The notes beneath the pieces were generated by a model that was not told where the DNA came from, searched no databases, and was given only the letters and a program-made list of their open reading frames with translations. From Paludibacter sp. (GTDB lineage: Bacteria; Bacteroidota; Bacteroidia; Bacteroidales; Paludibacteraceae): 14,710 nucleotides of DNA. Location of the stretch: the NCBI GenBank assembly GCA_024709185.1, contig JANJXE010000404.1:1-14710 (forward strand), in the 5' to 3' direction. Positions within the stretch are counted from its first letter, which is position 1. Every line of letters begins with the position of its first letter. Positions 8,155 to 14,710 of the stretch are shown piece by piece. The position numbers and the translations under genes are program-made.

Positions 8155-8162
8155 TAACTTTA
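8155..8162 (+). promoter_or_regulatory. Degenerate -7 promoter element for the T9SS paralogue and susC-like gene
   Basis: TAACTTTA matches the Bacteroidetes TAnnTTTG element except for the last base. No convincing -33 element lies 19-21 bases upstream. I choose it because its distance from the operator (49.5 bases) nearly equals the 50.5 bases seen on both sides of the first operator. The leader would be about 70 bases. A weak core promoter would fit dependence on an activator. Confidence 0.35.
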
Positions 8163-8223
8163 CGTAGAATTGAAAAAGAGATGCAGATGTAAGATATCAG
8201 CGCTGTTTTTAAATTCACCAAAA

Positions 8224-8241
8224 ATGAATTCAACATCATGA
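8224..8241 (+). other. Five-codon open frame whose stop overlaps the next start codon
   Basis: ATG at 8224 opens a frame encoding MNSTS and stops at the TGA at 8239-8241, overlapping the ATG at 8238-8240 as ATGA. This could couple translation or be chance. No attenuation structure is evident, so I give it little weight. Confidence 0.15.
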
Positions 8242-11200
8242 AACACATTACTTTAATTGTTTTTTTTCTTTTTCTGTTTCTCACAATCGTGTCGGCAGCA
8301 AATATTAAACTGACGAATAACCGGTATGAACTGGATTATGATACAGATAATACTACCTACACGGTTAAAGAGTTAAAAAGTGGCGTTACCCGTACGTTTA
8401 CAAGCTCATTTTATGTTGTTTACCGTTCGACGAAACCAACCCTTACGCTGGAACGGGTGCCCGACAACATATACCTGGACTTACCAGCATTTGGTGATTC
8501 GCTTAATTTGTTTGCCCCTACTGCCGGTACATTTACACTCGAAACAACGCCTGCTTCGGTAACTGAGTCTGGTGGAATACTATCATTGATATATCCCTCA
8601 CGCACCAACCATCAGTTATCTGCCCGCATTTATTTGCCGACCGGCGATCAGGAACCTGTTGTCGAGTCATCACTTAAAGCGCTGAAAATAGGTTATTTCT
8701 CTGTTGGATTTTATGGTTCACCGGAATTAAACAGAACAGAAATAACAGAATTGTATCAATCAATTCCGTATACAGGTAAACGGGTTCCTATTACTTCAAC
8801 ATTAACACCTGCATTTTTATGTACCTTACCCGGAACATTTTTATCTGTTGGGACGATGACGTATGGAGTGTTTGTTGACCCTGACGAGTTTCCCTTTATC
8901 CCATTGCCGAATAATCTGACCAAAAGCAGGTTTGGTGTTGCCCTGAAAAACAGAACAGGGTTTGGAAAAGAACTTAAACCTATGGTTTGGGCTCCCATCA
9001 TTGGAAATAACGACTCCTATATGTCGGCCAATACAACAAAGAAATTTAAGTTTCGTCCCTATGTTACAATGGGCAGTATGACTGCTACCTATGAAGATAT
9101 TGCCCGTCGACAATTTGGTTTTGGAAATTTCAGGCACAACGATCTGGGATCCCTGAATAAAACAATGCACCGCATGATTGATTATGCAATGACTACCGAA
9201 TGGGGTGTTTTTATTGACGAGCTAAAAGGATCCAATTATAGTACGGATGTGGATAATTCGGTCAAAAACATCTCTGTATTGCCAAAATATTCAGCAGCTT
9301 TTATTGCCGACAGGGCTGATGTATATGAAAAAAGGGCCTTGCCCGTTCTGGAGTTTTTATTGTCACGCGAAAATGAGATGTACGCCCAGGAGGAAACAAG
9401 CGGGGCAGGTGGTCAGGTAGCAACCAATACGCTTGGGAAGCCCTGTATGGATTATTCTGAAATGCTTTCGTTTTATACCATTACAAACAAGAGTATGGCA
9501 GCCCTGTTGACGCTTGCCAACGAAGCAAAAAAGGGAGGTGTGAGCTCCAATATATCAGTACTTCGGGAAAACTTCTCTTTGTATAATGCAACTCAAAATT
9601 CTTCAGCGTATTCTACCTTACTTACCGGTGCTGCAAAATATGTAAATGAAGAATTGAATACCAAACCAATCGATTTCAGGTATACCAATCATCCAAAATC
9701 AGGTTTCTGGAACACTGTCTCGCCAAATTTTGCAGAGTTATACCAAATCTACCTGTCGACCGGAAACGAGAGTTATTTGCAGGCAGCAAGGGATGGTGCC
9801 CGTATTTTTGCCTATCATATCTGGATGTCGCCACGGGTTGTTCCCGGCGATAGTGTGACAGTGAACATTGGAAATGTAGCCCCGAAGTACCGAAGTACAG
9901 GTGGCACTATTTCGATACCCCAGGAAAAAGCTCCAGCCTGGCGCTTGTCTGAAATGGGATTGCACAGTGAAGCAGCAAATACCTGCACCGGCGGTCACCG
10001 GGCCGTTTTTACAGCTAATCATGCATCGTATATGCTGCGCATCGGAAGTCTGACCAGGGACACTTTTTTACTCGATATAGCCAAAAATGCGGTTATAGGC
10101 CGGTATACCAACTTTCCGGGTTATCACATCAATACCGATCGGACAACAGTATATGAAAAACCCGATTTCCCATTGAGGTCCACTACTTTGCTAAATACCA
10201 CCACCTCTATGCATTACAACCATGTGTGGCCTCAAATCAACCTTATGTTCGATTATATGGTGAGCGATGTGGCTGCCCGTACCCTGGGAGCAGTTGATTT
10301 TCCCGGACTTTACGTTCAGAATCTGGCACATATGCAAAGTCAGGTGTATACTACCGGTGGTAAATTTTATGGTGATCAGAATCTGACACTCTGGATGCCA
10401 AAAGATATTGTAAGTCCTGAAAATGAACAGCTTAATTTTATATCTGCATACGGAAACGGAAAGTTTTACATTGTATTTACCAATCAGAGTGGGCAGGAAG
10501 TAAATACTCCTGTTACCATTAATGCCTCGCTGCTGAATGTAAGCGGAAAAAGTTATACTCAGTGGAAACAAAATGTAAGTGTACCCGGAGGATTTATTTC
10601 CGGTAATCAGTTTACAGTGAATGTGGCACCTCATGGGGTTACTGCCATTGCCATTGAAGGTGTGACGATAAAAACCAAATTTCAGCAAAAACTGCTGACA
10701 AATACCCTCAGAAACCGGTGGAACAAATATTATGAACCTTCTATACCTGTTGGAGCTTCCCGCTCTATTCTTTTAAATCCTTCAGATTCACTGATTCGCC
10801 TTTTTGTATTTTCAACCAGTGCCAAGGGAACACATTCTTCAGTTAAATTACAATATTCAGTTAATAAGGGAAGTTGGCAGGAACTTATTGATAATTCGTA
10901 TCCATTTGAATTTTCGGTGGATATTAATACCGCATCTTCAATTGAATATAAAGTTGTCATAGGCGAAACAACATCGGATGTTTATACCTACGAACGGCAA
11001 AAACCTTCAGCCAATATAAGTGGTTGGAACAGCATCAAAAAAACACAAACAGCGGTTTTACCTGTTCACCTGGACGGACTGCCACCCTACGATATTACGT
11101 ATTCAGCAAATGGTGTTGTGAACGAGCTCAAAGGAATACAGGATAGTGTGTACCTGTTACAAGTGAATCCTCAGATTACCACATATTACAAATTAATAGC

Positions 11201-12047
11201 CATAAAGGATGCTGATGGGACGGAAGGTAGTGTATCGGGTGATGCAAAAGTAGTGGTAGTAGACGCTTTCGAACCCTTGCAAAAATTGACTCCCACTCAG
11301 GATGCACAAACCTACAAATCGTCGGCTACCAGGAATTATGGTGCTGATGCACAAATTGAATTAAAAGGCAGCGCCACCTTCCGGAGGGATTTGTTTTATA
11401 CATTTGAGATACCTGTTGTAACGCTTCAGCCGAACCAGCGCGCATTGATAAACCTTTGGGTCAATTCAACATCGCGCCTCGATGCTCCTTATCTGACAAA
11501 ACAGATTATTGCCACTAAATTTTCGGATAACTGGATCGAATCAACTCTTACCTGGAACAATCAGCCGGCCATAACTGCACCTAAGGTATTGGATACAATC
11601 GCCGTTTCGTACCAGACAACCGTTCCCGGATGGATAAATTTTGATATTACCAGCTTGGTGAAGCAAGGCTTTTCGGGGACTTTAAATCTGAAAGTTGAGT
11701 TTCTGAAAGGTGAGGATGTTGCATCCGTCTTTGTGGCTACAAAGGAAAGCCCGAATGAAGCAAGTCGTCCTTATTTTGCAGTTTCCGAACTTCTGAAAAC
11801 AGCAACGAATGTACTTCCTGATAACAGTGCTTATAGTATCTTCCCCACTATCATCAATACTTTTTTTGAAGTGAAAGGAAATACTACACCTGCAGAAATT
11901 GCTGTTTTTGATTTAACCGGAAATCAACTCCTTCATGTTCACAATCAACACTTGGTCAATGCTTCCACCTTAGCTACCGGTATTTATATGGTAGTGATTC
12001 GAAGTGTTGATAATCAGCTTGTCCGGATGAAAATTATCAAAAAATAG
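8238..12047 (+). CDS. Multidomain T9SS-exported protein of unrecognised family with DNRLRE domain (long paralogue)
   Basis: This 1269-residue protein has a signal peptide (residues 1 to about 20, ending VSA). Residues 21 to about 915 are collinear with the 936-residue protein at 5204-8014; the block at 620-648 (NFPGYHIN, RTTVYEK, FPLRS) matches the paralogue at 24 of 29 positions counted by eye. Other shared blocks are FRHND (298-302), YSTDV (334-338), APAWRLSEMGL (565-575), HYNH (659-662) and FYGDQNLTLWMP (710-721). The C-terminus then adds an Ig/SprB-like stretch (about 922-1010), a DNRLRE domain (about 1015-1182; SATRNYGAD, FYTFEIP, WIESTLTWNNQP, WINFDITSLV), a family that includes CBM96 alginate-binding modules, and a T9SS type A sorting domain (about 1190-1269; YSIFPT, ATGIYMVVI, MKIIKK). 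It should therefore be exported across the outer membrane and attached to the surface or released. Function is inferred as a polysaccharide-degrading enzyme; activity and substrate are unknown. The susC-like gene follows after 25 bases. Confidence 0.8.
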   Translation: MKHITLIVFFLFLFLTIVSAANIKLTNNRYELDYDTDNTTYTVKELKSGVTRTFTSSFYVVYRSTKPTLTLERVPDNIYLDLPAFGDSLNLFAPTAGTFTLETTPASVTESGGILSLIYPSRTNHQLSARIYLPTGDQEPVVESSLKALKIGYFSVGFYGSPELNRTEITELYQSIPYTGKRVPITSTLTPAFLCTLPGTFLSVGTMTYGVFVDPDEFPFIPLPNNLTKSRFGVALKNRTGFGKELKPMVWAPIIGNNDSYMSANTTKKFKFRPYVTMGSMTATYEDIARRQFGFGNFRHNDLGSLNKTMHRMIDYAMTTEWGVFIDELKGSNYSTDVDNSVKNISVLPKYSAAFIADRADVYEKRALPVLEFLLSRENEMYAQEETSGAGGQVATNTLGKPCMDYSEMLSFYTITNKSMAALLTLANEAKKGGVSSNISVLRENFSLYNATQNSSAYSTLLTGAAKYVNEELNTKPIDFRYTNHPKSGFWNTVSPNFAELYQIYLSTGNESYLQAARDGARIFAYHIWMSPRVVPGDSVTVNIGNVAPKYRSTGGTISIPQEKAPAWRLSEMGLHSEAANTCTGGHRAVFTANHASYMLRIGSLTRDTFLLDIAKNAVIGRYTNFPGYHINTDRTTVYEKPDFPLRSTTLLNTTTSMHYNHVWPQINLMFDYMVSDVAARTLGAVDFPGLYVQNLAHMQSQVYTTGGKFYGDQNLTLWMPKDIVSPENEQLNFISAYGNGKFYIVFTNQSGQEVNTPVTINASLLNVSGKSYTQWKQNVSVPGGFISGNQFTVNVAPHGVTAIAIEGVTIKTKFQQKLLTNTLRNRWNKYYEPSIPVGASRSILLNPSDSLIRLFVFSTSAKGTHSSVKLQYSVNKGSWQELIDNSYPFEFSVDINTASSIEYKVVIGETTSDVYTYERQKPSANISGWNSIKKTQTAVLPVHLDGLPPYDITYSANGVVNELKGIQDSVYLLQVNPQITTYYKLIAIKDADGTEGSVSGDAKVVVVDAFEPLQKLTPTQDAQTYKSSATRNYGADAQIELKGSATFRRDLFYTFEIPVVTLQPNQRALINLWVNSTSRLDAPYLTKQIIATKFSDNWIESTLTWNNQPAITAPKVLDTIAVSYQTTVPGWINFDITSLVKQGFSGTLNLKVEFLKGEDVASVFVATKESPNEASRPYFAVSELLKTATNVLPDNSAYSIFPTIINTFFEVKGNTTPAEIAVFDLTGNQLLHVHNQHLVNASTLATGIYMVVIRSVDNQLVRMKIIKK

Positions 12048-12072
12048 AAAATAAACACCTTATTCTACTAAT

Positions 12073-14710
12073 ATGAACAAAATGCGATTTAAATCAGTGC
12101 CAATTTGCCTCCTGATGCTGTTTTTCTCAGGATACCTTGCGGCTCAAAAAACGATCACCGTCACAGGTCAGGTTGTAGACGAGACCAATGAACCCCTGAT
12201 CGGTGTTTCGGTGGTGGCCGACGGAAAAGGAACCATAACAGACCTGAAGGGTAATTTTACCATGACCATTCCTGCAGGTACAAAGGAATTAAGGGTGTCG
12301 TACGTAGGCTATAAAACCGTGAGACTATTAGTTGGAAACAAAGTCAATTTCAGGGTTGTGCTCGAAAGCGATGTGGTAATGCTGCAGGAAGTGGTTGCTG
12401 TAGGGTATGGCACTCAGCGAAAGGAAAACCTGACCGGTGCCATTGAAAATGTAAACGTAAAAAGCCTGGAAGGTCGTGCGTTGACCAATGCCAGTATGGC
12501 GCTTCAGGGTCAGGTGGCTGGTGTAATGGTGATTCAACAGTCGGGTCAGGCAGGCGAAGACCAGGCTCAGATTCGGATCCGTGGTATCTCATCGATGGAG
12601 AACAACAACGTTCCACTGGTCATAATCGATGGAATGGAAGGTGATATAAACGATGTTGATCCTCAGGATATTGAAAGTATGACGGTTATGAAAGATGCTT
12701 CCTCAGCAGCCATCTATGGAAACAAAGCTGCATCGGGAGTTATTCTGATAACAACCAAGCGCGGAAAGGGTGAAACTTTTCAGGTGGATTTCTCGTACAT
12801 GGGTTCTATGCAACAGCCTACCCGCATCCCTCAAACGATTGGAGCTATCGATTATATGAAATTATGGAACGAGGCGAATATTAACAATGGCATCGCTCCT
12901 GCCTACAATATTGAGGAAAATATCCGACAATTCGAAAAGGGAGAAAAAGTATCGATTAACTGGTACGATGTGTATTTCAAAACAGCGCCCATGAGCAAAT
13001 ACAATCTCAATCTGATGTTGAGTTCCGGAAATCTTACAACGAACACTTCCTTCAATATTCTTGATCAACAGGGGATGTTATATGGAACAGGATTTAACCG
13101 TTTCAACTACAGGTCGAATATCGGAGCTACCAGTAATGATAAAAAAATTAAACTCGACATTCACTTATCAGGCTACCGCGAAACTGTTGAAGATAATACA
13201 AGTGATAGCCGAACAGTTATGAATACCGTTAACAGTGCCCGTCCGTTTGCCCCCTATGTGGATGAAAATTCTGACCCAAACAACCTGCATAGCTATATCA
13301 GTAAAATGACTCCGGATGGCGTTGTGTATAATGGCTACGCAAGCTATATTGGCTATAAAAACCGTGGAGGAGGAAAAAATACCCTCCGAAATCGTATTAA
13401 CAACAACTATGTACTTACCTATGAACCATTTAAAGGCTTAAGTTTTGAGGCCAGGTACGGATTTTATTTTATGTCTACCGGTGTTTCCCGGTTTATCCCT
13501 GTGACACTGATGCAAAGTGATGTGAATCTCGATGAAGGAGGTGGCGTAATTGCTTCCAACCGCGCTCAGCTTACCGAGCAGCGTTCGGAAACCTATTTTC
13601 AGAATTTACAGACCATTATGAAGTGGAACAAGGACTTCAACAAGGAAAATAAGCTGAATTTGCTTCTGGGTTTCTCGTTGGAGGATCAAAGCAGTACTGC
13701 CATCAATACTACAGTTAACGGATTTGTAACCAATGTGCCTATTCTTGATTTTGGAGAAACACCTCAAAATCCGACAGGAACTATCACAGAACGTCGTGCG
13801 CTTTCGTATTTTGGCCGTGTAAATTATAATTTAAAAGATCGTTATTTAATGGAGGCAAACTTACGCTATGATGGATCATCCAGGTTCTTACAGGGCAATC
13901 GCTGGGGATTTTTCCCCTCTGCTTCGGCTGCATGGCGTATCAGTGAAGAGGAATTCTTTGAGCCAGTGAAGAAGGCTGTGTCAAACTTTAAATTTCGTAC
14001 TTCCTATGGATTGCTGGGAAATGAGAATATTTATACGAATTATGCCGGCTACATTCAGTTGAAAAGTGATCAGAACTATAGTTTTGAAGGTCAGATTTAT
14101 AATGCAATACGATTACAATCATTTGCAGATAAAAACACGACCTGGGAAAAAACATCTCAATTAAACTTTGGTCTGGATTTAACGTTCTTCAATAAACTGA
14201 ATACTTCAGTCGATTACTTCTTCAAAAATACAACCGATATTTTGGCAAGAGTACAGGTAACTCATCTTGTGGGAGCCGATGTGCTTCCTTTTCAAAACAT
14301 CGGGGAGATGAGTAACGAAGGATGGGAGGTGAGTGCAACCTACAATGAAAAAATTGGCAAGAAATTCAGATTCTCCATTGGAGCCAATATATCAGGTGTT
14401 GAAAATAAATTGCTGAAGTTGAATAATACCTCACAGGATTATGTTTTTAATTCGGTAAGCAGCAGCTTCTTCAGTGGCTACAATATGATAATCACAAAAG
14501 TAGGTCAACCTTATGGTTCCTATTTTGGGTATCAGGTAGATCGCATTTTTCAGGTCGATGATTTTACATGGCAAAACAACAGCGATCCGAATATCTCCCA
14601 CGGACAACGACAGTATCAGCTTAAATCAGGTTTTGCATCACAGGCAGAAGCACCAAGACCCGGTGACCTTAAGTTCAGGGATCTTGTAAACGATGGTATC
14701 ATCAACGATC
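12073..14710 (+). CDS. SusC-like TonB-dependent outer-membrane transporter (partial, C-terminus missing)
   Basis: The frame is open from the ATG at 12073 to the window edge: 879 codons, with perhaps 100-200 residues missing for a typical SusC. Residues 1-24 are a signal peptide ending YLAA. Residues 27 to about 100 form the CarboxypepD_reg-like domain (ITVTGQVVDETNEPLIGVSV; RVSYVGYKTV). The TonB-box region is EVVAVGYGTQRKENLTGAI (106-124). The plug follows, with GQVAGVMVIQQSGQAGE (146-162), IRIRGISS, PLVIIDG and DASSAAIYGNKAASGVI (208-224), ending in ITTKRG. The remainder is the beta-barrel, with alternating aromatic strands such as YFGRVNYNLKDRYLMEANLR and RYDGSSRF. SusC proteins import oligosaccharides into the periplasm with a SusD lid lipoprotein, which should be encoded just downstream. 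No STN domain is present, so it is not an obvious sigma/anti-sigma signalling transducer. It probably shares a transcript with the preceding gene. Confidence 0.95.
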   Translation, partial: MNKMRFKSVPICLLMLFFSGYLAAQKTITVTGQVVDETNEPLIGVSVVADGKGTITDLKGNFTMTIPAGTKELRVSYVGYKTVRLLVGNKVNFRVVLESDVVMLQEVVAVGYGTQRKENLTGAIENVNVKSLEGRALTNASMALQGQVAGVMVIQQSGQAGEDQAQIRIRGISSMENNNVPLVIIDGMEGDINDVDPQDIESMTVMKDASSAAIYGNKAASGVILITTKRGKGETFQVDFSYMGSMQQPTRIPQTIGAIDYMKLWNEANINNGIAPAYNIEENIRQFEKGEKVSINWYDVYFKTAPMSKYNLNLMLSSGNLTTNTSFNILDQQGMLYGTGFNRFNYRSNIGATSNDKKIKLDIHLSGYRETVEDNTSDSRTVMNTVNSARPFAPYVDENSDPNNLHSYISKMTPDGVVYNGYASYIGYKNRGGGKNTLRNRINNNYVLTYEPFKGLSFEARYGFYFMSTGVSRFIPVTLMQSDVNLDEGGGVIASNRAQLTEQRSETYFQNLQTIMKWNKDFNKENKLNLLLGFSLEDQSSTAINTTVNGFVTNVPILDFGETPQNPTGTITERRALSYFGRVNYNLKDRYLMEANLRYDGSSRFLQGNRWGFFPSASAAWRISEEEFFEPVKKAVSNFKFRTSYGLLGNENIYTNYAGYIQLKSDQNYSFEGQIYNAIRLQSFADKNTTWEKTSQLNFGLDLTFFNKLNTSVDYFFKNTTDILARVQVTHLVGADVLPFQNIGEMSNEGWEVSATYNEKIGKKFRFSIGANISGVENKLLKLNNTSQDYVFNSVSSSFFSGYNMIITKVGQPYGSYFGYQVDRIFQVDDFTWQNNSDPNISHGQRQYQLKSGFASQAEAPRPGDLKFRDLVNDGIIND

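Noticed and set aside
10191..10688. 165-codon minus-strand open frame inside the long paralogue
   Set aside because: It lies antisense to a conserved coding region; its composition (Ile, His, Cys-rich) looks like a shadow of the real gene.
1..14710. CRISPR arrays, tRNA or rRNA genes, insertion sequences and attachment sites
   Set aside because: I looked for regular repeats, clover-leaf-like segments, transposase motifs and terminal inverted repeats and saw none.

Overview
The window looks like part of a polysaccharide utilisation locus (PUL) from a member of the Bacteroidota, most likely the order Bacteroidales. Four things point there. There is a SusC-type TonB-dependent transporter with the CarboxypepD_reg-like N-terminal domain. 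One large secreted protein ends in a type IX secretion (T9SS) sorting domain. Promoter elements match the Bacteroidetes TAnnTTTG form. Start codons lack strong Shine-Dalgarno sequences. A T9SS cargo protein fits environmental or anaerobic digester Bacteroidales better than typical gut Bacteroides, but I cannot name the genus.

Layout: (1) Bases 1-963, minus strand: the N-terminal part of a secreted parallel beta-helix protein. (2) Bases 964-1209: a divergent regulatory region with a perfect LacI/GalR-type palindrome and a Bacteroidetes -7 element on each side at the same distance. (3) Bases 1210-8014, plus strand: a tight three-gene unit of a sodium:solute symporter (SSS), a cytoplasmic FAD-dependent oxidoreductase with C-terminal beta-sandwich extensions, and a large secreted protein of a family I cannot name. 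(4) Bases 8015-8237: a possible terminator followed by a second, almost identical operator. (5) Bases 8238-14710: a longer paralogue of that unnamed protein, carrying extra Ig-like, DNRLRE (CBM96-like) and T9SS modules, followed 25 bases later by a susC-like gene that runs off the window. A susD partner is expected just beyond the end.

Inferred working model: the T9SS-exported paralogue and perhaps the beta-helix protein attack a polymer outside the cell. The SusC (with SusD) brings oligosaccharides into the periplasm, the shorter paralogue trims them there, the symporter carries the product across the inner membrane, and the FAD enzyme oxidises it in the cytoplasm. A LacI-family regulator encoded outside the window probably coordinates all three transcripts through the shared operator. 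The substrate cannot be read from this sequence. The most novel element is the pair of paralogous unnamed enzymes placed in two compartments and linked to an oxidoreductase.
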